Notes under the pieces: generated by a model
Database searches by the model: none
The model's input: only the letters and a program-made list of their open reading frames with translations
What the model was told of the DNA's origin: nothing
Shown: piece by piece, positions 26,809-36,455 of the stretch
Numbering within the stretch: position 1 is the stretch's first letter
Layout: each line of letters opens with the position of its first letter
DNA from: Clostridiaceae bacterium
GTDB taxonomy: Bacteria; Bacillota; Clostridia; Saccharofermentanales; DTU023
Length of the DNA stretch: 61,911 nucleotides
Assembly: GCA_012841015.1 (NCBI GenBank)
Contig: DUVN01000028.1
Coordinates: 167,188 to 229,098, forward strand
Direction of reading: 5' to 3'
Made by a program: the position numbers and the translations under genes

Positions 26809-27870
26809 TTGAAGAAGAATATTTGTGTGCTGTTTGGCGGTAAATCCAGTGAGTTTTATGTGTCGTGCAACTCCGCACGTACCATTATTACTAATATCCC
26901 AACGGAAAAATACAATGTGATTCCGGTTGGTATTACCCAGGAAGGTGACTGGTACTACTACGAAGACAGTATCGACCTGTTGCCCGAGGCCAAGTGGCTC
27001 GATTCCGAGAAGAAGTATCCTGCTGCTTTTCTGACCAATGCCAAGTTCCCGGGCCTGACTGTATTCCGTGGGGAAAAGACAGAGCAGATTGCTGTGGATG
27101 CAGTTTTCCCTGTGCTGCATGGCAAAAACGGCGAGGATGGTACCGTCCAGGGGCTTTTGGACATGTTGGAGATTCCTTATGTGGGCTGCGGTCTTCTTTC
27201 CTCTGCTATTTCCATGGATAAGTCCTATACTAAAATGGCGGTCAATACTCTTGCCATCAAACAGGCACCGTATGTACTTCTGACGAGCAAACAGACAGCG
27301 GAAAAGCGGATTGCCAATATGGACAAGGCAGAAAAAGAACTGGGCTATCCGATGTTTGTAAAGCCCTGCAGGGCAGGATCGTCATGTGGCGTATCTAAGG
27401 CTAAGGACAGGTCTGGACTGGAGCAAGCAATTGAAGAGGCGTTGAAGTTTGACAGCAAGGTGCTGGTTGAGAAAGCTATCGTTGGGCGTGAATTGGAATG
27501 CGCGGTTCTGGATGCCGAGGAGCTTGTTCCTTCCCGGGTCGGTGAGATTGTCGTCACGGCAGAGTTTTACTCATACGATGCAAAGTACGCTGATGCAACT
27601 TCCCGTACAGATACTGACCCGGATCTTCCGGATGGTGTCGTTGAGCGGATTCAGGATGCGGCCTGCCGTATTTTTAGAGTGCTGGACTGCCGAGGCCTTT
27701 CAAGGGTGGATTTTTTCCTAGAAGAGAGCACTGGCGATGTTGTATTCAACGAGATCAATACGCTTCCTGGTTTTACAAACATCAGCATGTATCCCATGTT
27801 GATGGGCAAAGTCGGTTATCCTCTGCCGGAGCTGGTTGATAAGCTCATTGAGACCGCATTCATGGATTAA
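26809..27870 (+). CDS. D-alanine-D-alanine (or D-Ala-D-X) ligase
   Basis: 353 residues from TTG 26809, with AAAGGA upstream. Motifs: ICVLFGGKSSEFYVS, FPVLHGKNGEDGTVQGLL, YPMFVKPCRAGSSCGVSKA, VEKAIVGRELECAVL, and the metal-binding VVFNEINTLPGFTNISMYP. The EK plus GRELECAVL region is closer to ordinary Ddl/VanG-like ligases than to VanA types, but the second substrate cannot be fixed by eye. Product: a D-Ala-containing dipeptide for the MurF homologue encoded two genes downstream. No vanX, vanY or two-component genes accompany it, which argues against a resistance cassette. Confidence 0.93.
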   Translation: MKKNICVLFGGKSSEFYVSCNSARTIITNIPTEKYNVIPVGITQEGDWYYYEDSIDLLPEAKWLDSEKKYPAAFLTNAKFPGLTVFRGEKTEQIAVDAVFPVLHGKNGEDGTVQGLLDMLEIPYVGCGLLSSAISMDKSYTKMAVNTLAIKQAPYVLLTSKQTAEKRIANMDKAEKELGYPMFVKPCRAGSSCGVSKAKDRSGLEQAIEEALKFDSKVLVEKAIVGRELECAVLDAEELVPSRVGEIVVTAEFYSYDAKYADATSRTDTDPDLPDGVVERIQDAACRIFRVLDCRGLSRVDFFLEESTGDVVFNEINTLPGFTNISMYPMLMGKVGYPLPELVDKLIETAFMD

Positions 27871-27902
27871 TAGGCTTATGGGCAGATTGAGGAGCGAAGG
27901 CA

Positions 27903-29213
27903 ATGGATAAAAAGGAACTATCATTAAATAAAATCATACGTAGGGATATGGTAAAATACGCGGAGATTGCCTTCGAGTTGTCGTTTGGTGAAGCAAAGGA
28001 GACGCTATGGTATCGGGTAAAACCTGAGTATGGTAAATACCTGTGTGAGGATAGAGCGGATAGTTTTGTTGTCACATTTTTTGCTTTAGCTATGCAGAGG
28101 GATTTCAATCTTCGCAGTACCTACCCTATTTCTGAGAAACTGTGGTATCAGATTACCACACAAGTGATGCCACAACTCGTTGTGACGAGTGATGGAGTCG
28201 GCAAAGAGATTGAAATAATTGCTGACCGGATTTCGGAGTCCTGCAAGAATGAAGGAGGTGTCGGAACTGGCATGTCCTGTGGTGTGGATTCCTTTGCCAC
28301 TTTGTATGAATATACTGAGCTTTGCGATAACCCGGAATATAAGCTGACCCACCTGACGCATTTCAATGTTGGTGCACATCATGGGCAGACAGGTACCTTT
28401 AATCCTGAATTGCAGAGGAATCTGTTTCAGAAGGATGTGGCGATGGTTCAGCGGTTCTGTGACAAGTATGGCTATCAATTGATTGCAGTAGATTCGAATC
28501 TGACTGAAGTCATTGACAAAATTTATGGGTATATGGATTTCAATGTTTTCCATACTTACCTGAATGTGGGAACCGTGCTCTTAATGCAGCCGCTGTTTGC
28601 CAGGTACTATTATTCTCCTTTTGTAAACCTTGACAAATTCCATTGTAGCTTAAAGGAAGATCCGGCCTACTACGAAAAGTGGCTGCTTCCTAATCTCTCA
28701 ACGGAAATAACCAGTTTCTACAATTCAAATAAGAACTGGACTCGGGAAGATAAGCTTAAACAGATTGTGAACTTTCCGCAGAGCTACAAGTGGCTGAAAG
28801 TCTGCGTAAAGAGCGACACCAACTGTTGCAAATGTGTCAAGTGTATGCGTACCATCTTGGGTCTGGAGGCCATCGGCAAGACCGATCTTTACTCAGAGGT
28901 ATTTGATTCGAAGATTGTTGCAAGCAGCCGGGAGCATTTGAAGACATACATGCTTTGTCAGGTTAAAAAGGGAGAGGTGTCGCATACGGAAATTTATAAC
29001 GAGGCAGTAAAAAATGGTATGACGTTTTCTTTCAAAAGTAGGGCATATGCATTTTTCTACCGTCTTTGCCTAAAGTTGCTACCGAGGAAGCTGTACTTCA
29101 AGATTAAGCAGAAGAGCATGAACGATACACTCCAGGTGGACGTTAATGAACTGTTCAGTGACGCATCTGTAAAACGGCGTGAAGAACAAAGAAAGCAGGC
29201 AGGGAAGCACTAA
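27903..29213 (+). CDS. PP-loop ATPase (QueC/AANH-like) with Cys-rich motif
   Basis: 436 residues. A PP-loop variant GMSCGVDSFATLY (consensus SGGxDS) appears near residue 125, and a cysteine cluster TNCCKCVKCMRTILGLEA near 310 resembles the zinc-binding end of QueC-like enzymes. PP-loop enzymes adenylate a carboxylate or carbonyl for attack by ammonia, an amine or sulfur. The C-terminus is basic and has an amphipathic stretch. The stop codon overlaps the MurF-like start (TAATG), indicating tight co-translation with it. The substrate is unknown; amidation of a carboxyl group on the product is one possibility. Confidence 0.75.
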   Translation: MDKKELSLNKIIRRDMVKYAEIAFELSFGEAKETLWYRVKPEYGKYLCEDRADSFVVTFFALAMQRDFNLRSTYPISEKLWYQITTQVMPQLVVTSDGVGKEIEIIADRISESCKNEGGVGTGMSCGVDSFATLYEYTELCDNPEYKLTHLTHFNVGAHHGQTGTFNPELQRNLFQKDVAMVQRFCDKYGYQLIAVDSNLTEVIDKIYGYMDFNVFHTYLNVGTVLLMQPLFARYYYSPFVNLDKFHCSLKEDPAYYEKWLLPNLSTEITSFYNSNKNWTREDKLKQIVNFPQSYKWLKVCVKSDTNCCKCVKCMRTILGLEAIGKTDLYSEVFDSKIVASSREHLKTYMLCQVKKGEVSHTEIYNEAVKNGMTFSFKSRAYAFFYRLCLKLLPRKLYFKIKQKSMNDTLQVDVNELFSDASVKRREEQRKQAGKH

Positions 29214-30739
29214 TGATCATTAGAAAAATTGCTGGCAAACGCAGAGCAAAAGTAAAGAGCGAACTGTATAAAAAAGCCATTAAGGATATTAAATCCGACA
29301 GGAAGCGTTTCTTATCGATCAGAGAGTGCTGTGAACTGCTGAGCGTGGATCCTTCAACAGTTAAACTTCCGCAGGGCGCAAGCAGGGAAGATGTTTTTAC
29401 CTGCATTTGTGCCTGGGACTATTATTTGATACCTGGTTGTCTTTACGCAGCACTTCCACTTTACGCAAACCTGAGCTCTGATAAGGCAATGGAGCGAGGC
29501 GCAAAGGTACTTCTTACAGATAAGCAGGAACAGGACTATCCATGCATTATTGTGGACGACGTTATGGCTGCTTACTGCAAGCTCTGTGGCCATATTCGAG
29601 AGCAGTCCAGTTTCAGAACAGTTGCGGTCACCGGAAGTGTAGGAAAGACAACGACCAAGGATATGGTCAAGGCTGTTTTTGCCCAAAGATATAAAACGTT
29701 TTGCGATGTTGAAAACAATAATATGGCTACACTTGTCGGTTATCTGGTGCAGCATATACCTAACGGCACTGAAGCCTATATCCAGGAAGTTCATGAGGGA
29801 GACCCTGGGTCAGCAGAGAGCATTTCAAAGATTATTCATCCAGATGTAGCTGTTATAACAAATATCGGCGAGTCCCATCTTGGAAACTTTGGATCATATG
29901 ATGGCTTGGTAAAAGGAGTCACTGATATCACAGCAGCAATGCCGAAGGATGGAATTGTCGTTATAGATGGTGATGACGCTCCTTCTGTCTCAGCCCCATG
30001 GGATAAAAAAGTTGTAAAGATCAGTGTAAAGAACCAAACAGCAGATTATTACGCAGAAAATATCCAAACAACCGAAAATGGTATGGTGTTTAACATTGCA
30101 TATTCAGGGGGTTATATCGAAGTAGTGCTTAATATGTACGGAGCACACAATGTTACGGATGCGCTGCTTGCATTCGCGGCAGGTGTGGAATCCGGAGTAA
30201 GTGCGGAGCAGGCTGTTCGTGGACTTCAGAGTTATGTTCCTAAAGGGATGCGGCAAAATGTTGTAAAAGCCGGAAACCGTATCTTATATATTGATTGTTT
30301 CAATGCAGCAGTCAAGTCTATGAGAACGGCATTAGATACATTGGGAGAACTGTCGGTAAAGCAAGGCGGTAAGCGTATTGCAGTTTTAGGTGATATGGCA
30401 GAGCTTGGGGAGGACTCGGTCTCCATGCACCGCAGGGTTGGGGAAATCGCGGCTATTTCCAATTTAGATACGTTAATTTGCTATGGGCCGTTATCTGCCG
30501 GAATGGCTGAAGAAGCAAGAAAATCTTCTCGGTTAAAAGTTTTCCACACTGAAAGCATGACTGAGCTGAACCGGCTGGTCAAAGAGCAAGTCGGACCAAA
30601 TGATGCAGTTTTATTTAAAGCAAGCCATTCAACGAATCTGATTGCGACAGTAAAGGCAAATTATCCCTTGACTTACTTTAAGGCAATCTATATAGAGCGT
30701 CTGCAAAGGCATTTTGCAAGGACATCCGGTTTGAAATGA
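29213..30739 (+). CDS. MurF homologue (Mur ligase family)
   Basis: 508 residues. The P-loop is VAVTGSVGKTTTKDM, the ENNNMATLVGY segment replaces the usual ENxNNxxG pattern, VAVITNIGESHLGNFGS is the central-domain histidine motif, and the C-terminal domain has IDCFNAAVKSMRTAL and RIAVLGDMAELGE. Canonical MurF has DSYNANPxSM at that place, so the substrate pocket looks altered. Family reaction: ATP-dependent attachment of D-Ala-D-Ala to a tripeptide. The N-terminal ~120 residues also differ from housekeeping MurF. Expected here: transfer of the dipeptide made by the upstream ligase to a non-standard acceptor. Confidence 0.88.
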   Translation: MIIRKIAGKRRAKVKSELYKKAIKDIKSDRKRFLSIRECCELLSVDPSTVKLPQGASREDVFTCICAWDYYLIPGCLYAALPLYANLSSDKAMERGAKVLLTDKQEQDYPCIIVDDVMAAYCKLCGHIREQSSFRTVAVTGSVGKTTTKDMVKAVFAQRYKTFCDVENNNMATLVGYLVQHIPNGTEAYIQEVHEGDPGSAESISKIIHPDVAVITNIGESHLGNFGSYDGLVKGVTDITAAMPKDGIVVIDGDDAPSVSAPWDKKVVKISVKNQTADYYAENIQTTENGMVFNIAYSGGYIEVVLNMYGAHNVTDALLAFAAGVESGVSAEQAVRGLQSYVPKGMRQNVVKAGNRILYIDCFNAAVKSMRTALDTLGELSVKQGGKRIAVLGDMAELGEDSVSMHRRVGEIAAISNLDTLICYGPLSAGMAEEARKSSRLKVFHTESMTELNRLVKEQVGPNDAVLFKASHSTNLIATVKANYPLTYFKAIYIERLQRHFARTSGLK

Positions 30740-31794
30740 TGGCAAGAGAAATCGGCAGTGAGTTTTGGTTTGCTGAAAAGGGAACTGAATACCGAGTTCC
30801 AGAAAAGACGTACCTGTCAGGGCGGACTGCTCTTACAGCGATTATTTTGGATTTAAAAAGCAGAGGTGTAAAGAGCGTCGGCTTGCCGGATTACCTTTGT
30901 GAGTCCATGATCGAGCCTTTTCTGAGACAAAATATAAAACCTGAATTCTATACGGTCAAGAGGAGCCGGGAAGGTCTGACTGTATCTTTTGATGCCTTGA
31001 AATTTTTTGATGTGGTTATGCTTGTCAACTATTTCGGGTTCATGACTGACAAGATCAAAAGATTGGCTTTGTTATGCCAGCGCTTGGGGAAAATAGTCAT
31101 TCTTGATCTGACGCATGATGTCTTTTCGTCGGCGTCTAACCACTTGGTTGACTATGCATTCGGGAGTTATCGTAAATGGACCGGCGTTGAAGTCGGTTTT
31201 GCTTCTGGGAGGCGCAGTGCTCAATTGGCATCGTGGCCTGTTTCAAATGAAGGTGCTCAGTACCTCGCACTAAGGGAACAGGCTCGAAACATAAAACGCA
31301 TTTTTGTGGACGGAGGATATGTAGACGAGGAACTCCGACATAAACAGCTAGATCTTTTTGAAAGGGCAGAGGATCAATTAGACCGGGAATATATAAGTGA
31401 CACAGATGCGAGTAATAAATCACGGCTTGCTTCACTTAATGTCGACTATATCAAAAAGAGGCGTAGGGACAATGCAAGCGTTATATACAGTCAGTTTCAG
31501 TATATAAAAACCTGCGTTCCGATGTTCACGGAAATTCCTTGTGATGCAATTCCACTCGCAGTACCTGTTCTTGTGCCGCAAGAAAAACGTGATTCGCTTA
31601 GAGCTTATTTGCGAGGAAAAGGTATTTTCTGCCCCGTACACTGGCCAGTGCCTGCCTTTCACAAGGCAGGAGATGATGCTTTTCGGGTTTACAATAGCGA
31701 GATTTCTTTGGCTTGTGATCAACGGTACGATGCAGAGGACATGGCTCACACAATGGAGATGATAAAGCAATGGGAGATAATCACATCCGAATGA
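30736..31794 (+). CDS. Divergent DegT-type PLP aminotransferase
   Basis: 352 residues; start overlaps the previous stop (ATGA). The early YLSGRTALTAIILDL and VILDLTHDVFSS segments and the probable Schiff-base lysine in FGSYRKWTGVEVGFASG match a divergent DegT/fold-type I group often found in polysaccharide loci. The C-terminus GIFCPVHWPVP is also typical. It would transaminate a keto-sugar or a keto-acid; without closer relatives the substrate is unclear. It overlaps the FemAB-like gene by 25 bases, so the two are translationally linked. Confidence 0.78.
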   Translation: MMAREIGSEFWFAEKGTEYRVPEKTYLSGRTALTAIILDLKSRGVKSVGLPDYLCESMIEPFLRQNIKPEFYTVKRSREGLTVSFDALKFFDVVMLVNYFGFMTDKIKRLALLCQRLGKIVILDLTHDVFSSASNHLVDYAFGSYRKWTGVEVGFASGRRSAQLASWPVSNEGAQYLALREQARNIKRIFVDGGYVDEELRHKQLDLFERAEDQLDREYISDTDASNKSRLASLNVDYIKKRRRDNASVIYSQFQYIKTCVPMFTEIPCDAIPLAVPVLVPQEKRDSLRAYLRGKGIFCPVHWPVPAFHKAGDDAFRVYNSEISLACDQRYDAEDMAHTMEMIKQWEIITSE

Positions 31795-32840
31795 TAGATA
31801 TCGATTCCGCAAAGGAATGGGACGTTATTGTGCGGTCATTTATAGATTATGATGTATATAGTCTGAGCGGATATGTAAAAGCATTTCAGATTCATGGAGA
31901 TGGAATCCCAGTGCTGTTTTATTACGAGGACGAAAATATCCGTGGCTTCAACGTTGTCATGAAGAGGGACATTGCTAATGATCCTCATTTTACAGGGAAG
32001 TTAGATACGGGAAAATGGTTTGATATAACGACACCTTACGGATATGGAGGATGGTTGACCGAGGGGAGTCGTGATACTTCCGCTATGGATGAAGCGTATT
32101 CCAAATTATGCAGAGATCAGAAAATAGTCTGTGAGTTTGTTCGGTTTCATCCAATGTGGGATAACGCTTATCGTATGGAACAGATGTATCAGGTAATTTA
32201 CTTAGGGTATACTGTAGCCATGGATTTAAGCGATGAGAATACTATCTGGAGCAATATTATTAGTAAAAACAGAAATATGATCCGCAAAGCCCAGAAAAAT
32301 GGCATTGTGATAAGGCACGGAAACGCTCAGGAAGATTACATGGCATTCAAAAAGATGTACGATGCCACAATGAGTAAGGCTGAAGCAGAAGACTATTATT
32401 TTTTTGCTGATCCCTTCTATGACAGTATCCGAAGAGATCTGGGAGAAAGCGCACAAGTATTTCTCGCTATGTATGAAGATAAACCTATAGCTGGCTCCAT
32501 CATGATTTATGCAAATGGGAAGCTGAATTATCATTTCTCTGGGTCGGATATAGAATATCGTGCCTTAGCTCCTACGAATTTCCTCCTTTATGAGGCCGCA
32601 AAGTGGGGCTGTGAAAACGGCATGAAGACGTTCCATTTGGGTGGCGGGTTAGGTTCCCAGGAAGATAACCTTTTTAAGTTCAAGCGTGCCTTTTATAAGG
32701 GTGACCACAGGCAGTTTGCTATTGGACGTAAAAAGTTTCTATCGGATATTTATGATGAACTGAACAGATTTAGGAACAATGATCCTGCCAGTTCGTTTTT
32801 CCCGGAATACCGCAGACCAGCACCAGTATGTGAGGAGTAA
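31770..32840 (+). CDS. FemAB/GNAT-fold aminoacyl- or acyltransferase
   Basis: 356 residues with a double-GNAT FemX-like layout: an N-terminal domain with FDITTPYGYGGW, a linker ISKNRNMIRKAQKNGIVIR, and a C-terminal domain with KPIAGSIMIYANGKLNYHFSG and HLGGGLGSQEDNLFKFKRAF. Members either add amino acids from aminoacyl-tRNA to lipid II or acylate polysaccharide precursors. Next to Alr-, Ddl- and MurF-like genes, addition of an amino acid to a lipid-linked intermediate is the natural inference. The preceding gene overlaps it; the flippase gene starts 9 bases after. Confidence 0.85.
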   Translation: MGDNHIRMIDIDSAKEWDVIVRSFIDYDVYSLSGYVKAFQIHGDGIPVLFYYEDENIRGFNVVMKRDIANDPHFTGKLDTGKWFDITTPYGYGGWLTEGSRDTSAMDEAYSKLCRDQKIVCEFVRFHPMWDNAYRMEQMYQVIYLGYTVAMDLSDENTIWSNIISKNRNMIRKAQKNGIVIRHGNAQEDYMAFKKMYDATMSKAEAEDYYFFADPFYDSIRRDLGESAQVFLAMYEDKPIAGSIMIYANGKLNYHFSGSDIEYRALAPTNFLLYEAAKWGCENGMKTFHLGGGLGSQEDNLFKFKRAFYKGDHRQFAIGRKKFLSDIYDELNRFRNNDPASSFFPEYRRPAPVCEE

Positions 32841-32849
32841 TTACTCTGT

Positions 32850-34382
32850 ATGTCAGATACAAGAACCGGAAATTCAATCAAAAATTCAGGAGCGACGATA
32901 CTCGGTAGATTAGCCACTTTGATCATGGAATTTGTACTTCGTACAGTCCTGATCAAGACGTTAGGCATTGAATATGGAGGAATATCCAGCCTCTTTACAG
33001 ATATCCTTCAGATCCTTTCTTTGATGGAATTGGGGCTTGGCAGTGCAATTATCTTTTCATTATATAAGCCGCTTGCAGAGAGAAATTACCAGAAAATCAA
33101 TGCGCTGATGCAATTTTATAAAACGGCGTATAACATCATTGCCGCAGGCGTGTTTGTTTTGGGGTTATGCTGTGTACCCTTACTTGGGTCAATCGTTAAG
33201 GGTATTCCAAATATCAAAGAGGATATACGGCTGATCTTCATGCTATACGTAGCTGCCTCGTCTTGTTCTTATCTGGTTGTGTACAAGGAGACTCTGATTC
33301 GAGCCAGCCAACAGTCACGTGTTGCAGTACGCATTGAGATGGCAGTTCAGATTATATTTATGGGACTGGAGAGTCTGGCACTCTTTATTTTCCATGAATA
33401 TATGATCTATCTGGTTTTGAGGATTGTCACTTACCTTGTCAGGAATCTTCTGATCAGTCTGGAAGTGAAAAAACGCTTTCCGGAAGTCAATTTTAGAGGT
33501 GATGAACGCCTCTCAAAGGCAGATAAGAATAAATTGATGAAGGATGTCGGCGCCATGGCGCTTTATAAGATATCCGGAGTCGTTTTGAATGGTACGGACA
33601 GTATTATTATCTCCACGTTCCTTGGTACAAGTTTGGTTGGCATTATAGGTCATTTCCGAATGATCTCGAATTGTGTCACAAACCTTAGCAACAAGGTTTG
33701 GGTTGCTGTTCTTCCCAGCGTTGGAAATATGGCTGCGGTAGATGATGATAATAAGCAGTTTCGCGTATTTAGTAAGATAAATCTAGGGTCTTTCATTTTC
33801 TCTGCATTCTGCTCTATTGCCATGTTTAACCTTTGTAATCCTTTGGTAACTGTATGGCTTGGAGCAGACTACACAGTATCGACTATCACATCCTTTGCAA
33901 TTGCCTTTAATATGTATCTGTTTCTTACCATCCTTCCATTCCAGACCTTTAGGGATGCGAATGGCCTGTTTGTTCAGGGAAAGTATCGTCCAGTCATTAT
34001 GTCGATAATCAATATAGGGTTGTCACTTGCATTGGTCAAGCCTTGCGGTATGTTTGGTGTTTTAATTGCTACGCCGATTTCAAGGCTTGTAACGCAGACA
34101 TGGTTTGATCCTTATGTTGTTTATAAGTATGTATTTAAGAAGTCCCCTAAGCCATATTACAAGGAATTTGTGATCCATTCGATGATTACACTTGTAACAG
34201 GAGCGCTCATCTGGGTCATATTGGAATTCACACATGTTGGTGGTGGATTGATAAGGCTTGTCCTTGGAATGATTCTTTGCTGTACGATTCCTTTAATGGT
34301 TTACTATCTACTGTTTCGCAAGGATCAGCAATTCATTCAACTTGTACGTATGATGAAACGTTTGATAAAAAGAAAAAGGTAA
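32850..34382 (+). CDS. Wzx-type polysaccharide flippase (MOP superfamily)
   Basis: 510 residues with about 12-14 hydrophobic segments. The N-terminus TGNSIKNSGATILGRLATLI and the segment YGGISSLFTDILQILSLMEL are typical of the polysaccharide transporter branch of the MATE/MOP family. Function: flips undecaprenyl-diphosphate-linked repeat units to the outer face of the membrane. Its presence shows that the product is assembled on a lipid carrier inside the cell. The following polymerase gene overlaps or touches its stop codon. Confidence 0.93.
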   Translation: MSDTRTGNSIKNSGATILGRLATLIMEFVLRTVLIKTLGIEYGGISSLFTDILQILSLMELGLGSAIIFSLYKPLAERNYQKINALMQFYKTAYNIIAAGVFVLGLCCVPLLGSIVKGIPNIKEDIRLIFMLYVAASSCSYLVVYKETLIRASQQSRVAVRIEMAVQIIFMGLESLALFIFHEYMIYLVLRIVTYLVRNLLISLEVKKRFPEVNFRGDERLSKADKNKLMKDVGAMALYKISGVVLNGTDSIIISTFLGTSLVGIIGHFRMISNCVTNLSNKVWVAVLPSVGNMAAVDDDNKQFRVFSKINLGSFIFSAFCSIAMFNLCNPLVTVWLGADYTVSTITSFAIAFNMYLFLTILPFQTFRDANGLFVQGKYRPVIMSIINIGLSLALVKPCGMFGVLIATPISRLVTQTWFDPYVVYKYVFKKSPKPYYKEFVIHSMITLVTGALIWVILEFTHVGGGLIRLVLGMILCCTIPLMVYYLLFRKDQQFIQLVRMMKRLIKRKR

Positions 34383-34387
34383 TGAAT

Positions 34388-35740
34388 ATGCGAATTAGGA
34401 TACCAAACAAACTATCACTTACAACTGAAAATTTGGCGTGTATAGGATTGTTTTTGTTTCTAACGAAGAGTGTAGTAAAAACTTTTATGTATTACGTTCT
34501 TCGTACACCGGCACAAATCAATTCATGGGTTGCCATTGTTCTGATGTATTTGCCGATTCTGCTTATTTTATCGTCCGTACAGAAGCAACGTGTATTCAGA
34601 AGGTTTGTGTTGGTCTGGTTTATTGTCTTCATGATCTGCATGGTTACCTATTTGGTGCATCCGGAGTATGGTGACTGGCTTTTCCATAATAAAGAATTCA
34701 ACATCTGGCATGCTATTTTTAGACCGGATCAGGCTTTATATTTGTTCCTGTTCATTTCATTAATTGACGACCCGAAAAAAATATTCAAAACGCTGAAATG
34801 GGCAGGCTTCGTATTGATTGTTTACAACGTATATAAGCTGTTCTACGCTGAATTCATTAGAGGTTATTGGGTTGCTACTGGTGTGCGTAGAGGATTTAAA
34901 GGTGAATATAATCTCGGATATGGATACGATGTTCTCTTCCTGTTTGTTTTGTTCACTGTTCTCGGCAAGAAGGAAAGCAAATGGTATTACTGCCTTTCCG
35001 GTATAGCTTTGATTTGTATTTTGATGGCAGGATCTCGTGGCCCACTGCTTGGTGTTGCACTTATTTTAGTGATTCAGCTTTGGGATCGTTTGCGAAAAAG
35101 GCGTATTGCGGAAAAACGTACATTAGCAGTCCTATTTGCAGCCGTTTTTGGAGTAATCATAGTCAACCTACCCACTATTATGATGGGCTTGGGCTTTTTG
35201 CTTCAGAGGCTTGGTTTTTCTTCCCGTACCGTTTTGTTGCTTATGAGCGGAAACTACAATGCTGAGTCCGGAAGAGGAACAATCTATAGCATTGCGTTAG
35301 AACTGATAAAAACCGGAGGCCCTTTTGGACATGGTATATATGGCGATCGGTTCGTTATTTCTCAAAAGACATCATTGTGGATTGGATACTGCCACAATAT
35401 AGCATTGGAAATACTTGTTGATTTCGGCTATCTCGTGGGAGGAATTATCCTGTTGGTCATGATTTACAGGATCATTCGTGTCCTGAAAGCCCCGGACAGC
35501 GAATGGAGAAGTCTCTACTTGATATTCCTTATTGCGTCATCACAGCTGATACTTTCAGGCTCATTGTGGTATATCGCCTCATTTTGGGCTACCATGGCTT
35601 TGAATTTCCGTTGGAGAGAAAAGACAGGGGTCAGAAGTGTTGTGAGGGGAAAAGTCCCAATAGGTAATTTGCAAAGCTTCTGCAGGTTCAAATGTGAAAT
35701 GGTGAGCAATAACGAGAGAAAAGCAGAAACAGGTGTGTGA
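34388..35740 (+). CDS. Wzy/O-antigen ligase-like polymerase
   Basis: About 450 residues from ATG 34388, eight bases after AAAAAGG; ATG 34382 is the alternative. Ten or more membrane segments, a large loop with SGRGTIYSIALELIKTGGPF and GYCHNIALEILVDFGYL, and an internal LMAGSRGPLLGVAL motif fit the Wzy_C/O-antigen ligase superfamily. It would polymerise flipped units or transfer the polymer to an acceptor. The mature C-terminus (after SFWATMALNFRW) is hydrophilic. It follows the flippase directly and precedes the phosphoglycosyl transferase. Confidence 0.88.
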   Translation: MRIRIPNKLSLTTENLACIGLFLFLTKSVVKTFMYYVLRTPAQINSWVAIVLMYLPILLILSSVQKQRVFRRFVLVWFIVFMICMVTYLVHPEYGDWLFHNKEFNIWHAIFRPDQALYLFLFISLIDDPKKIFKTLKWAGFVLIVYNVYKLFYAEFIRGYWVATGVRRGFKGEYNLGYGYDVLFLFVLFTVLGKKESKWYYCLSGIALICILMAGSRGPLLGVALILVIQLWDRLRKRRIAEKRTLAVLFAAVFGVIIVNLPTIMMGLGFLLQRLGFSSRTVLLLMSGNYNAESGRGTIYSIALELIKTGGPFGHGIYGDRFVISQKTSLWIGYCHNIALEILVDFGYLVGGIILLVMIYRIIRVLKAPDSEWRSLYLIFLIASSQLILSGSLWYIASFWATMALNFRWREKTGVRSVVRGKVPIGNLQSFCRFKCEMVSNNERKAETGV

Positions 35741-35743
35741 CTT

Positions 35744-36418
35744 ATGTATGAAATTATTAAGAGGGTATTCGATATCTTATTTGGCTGTTTCCTGATGATG
35801 GTGGTTATTGTTACATATCCGTTTGTTGCAATTGGAATTAAGTTGTCGAGTCCTGGACCGGTCATGTATGTATCGACTCGTATAGGGAAAGGCGGGAAAC
35901 CGTTAAAGTTCTACAAATACCGTTCTATGCATATTGACAACGGTCGTTATACGGGAATGTCTGAAGAGCAGAAGAGAGTTTTTACCATTGGAAAGATTAT
36001 ACGGAGGACAAAAATTGACGAGTTCCCGCAGGCTATCAATGTCCTAAAGGGAGATCTCTCAGTTGTCGGACCGAGACCGATGCTTACAACTAACGTGTCC
36101 AAGATGTACGGCGGACGCTATGAACCTGTACTTACCGTTGCTCCAGGACTAACAAGTTATGCAAGTCTTTTTGATTACACACATGGTGATGCCCTTGTGG
36201 GAAACAGAGAGGTTTATCTTAAGACAATCGTTCCTGTGAAGCGCGAATTGGAGCTTTACTATGTAGAGCATAAAGGACTTTGGACGGATATCAAACTGAT
36301 CTTTAAAACAGCAGGTATTATCATAGCTGTTGTTTTTGGAAAAAAAGAATTCGACTATCCGAAAGAATATTACATTGTAAAAAAACGCCTTCAAGAACTG
36401 GAAGAAAATGTAATGTAA
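35744..36418 (+). CDS. PglC-like initiating phosphoglycosyl transferase
   Basis: 224 residues of the bacterial sugar transferase family. One N-terminal hydrophobic segment (FDILFGCFLMMVVIVTYPF), a FYKYRSMHID motif, KIDEFPQAINVLKGDLSVVGPRPM with the conserved DEFPQ and GPRP, and no WcaJ-style multi-helix extension: this is the small monotopic PglC type. Reaction: transfers a sugar-1-phosphate from UDP-sugar to undecaprenyl phosphate, starting the lipid-linked unit. With a PglE-type aminotransferase and a PglD-like acyltransferase in the locus, a diNAcBac-like sugar is a reasonable guess. Confidence 0.93.
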   Translation: MYEIIKRVFDILFGCFLMMVVIVTYPFVAIGIKLSSPGPVMYVSTRIGKGGKPLKFYKYRSMHIDNGRYTGMSEEQKRVFTIGKIIRRTKIDEFPQAINVLKGDLSVVGPRPMLTTNVSKMYGGRYEPVLTVAPGLTSYASLFDYTHGDALVGNREVYLKTIVPVKRELELYYVEHKGLWTDIKLIFKTAGIIIAVVFGKKEFDYPKEYYIVKKRLQELEENVM

Positions 36419-36455
36419 AATGCTCATTGCTGTAATAGCGCGAAAGGATTTCAAT

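Noticed and set aside
22288-30739. Vancomycin-resistance-like cassette (racemase, D-Ala-D-X ligase, MurF-like)
   Set aside because: No vanX, vanY or vanRS-type genes are nearby, and the genes are embedded among flippase, polymerase and initiating-transferase genes, so a biosynthetic role is likelier.
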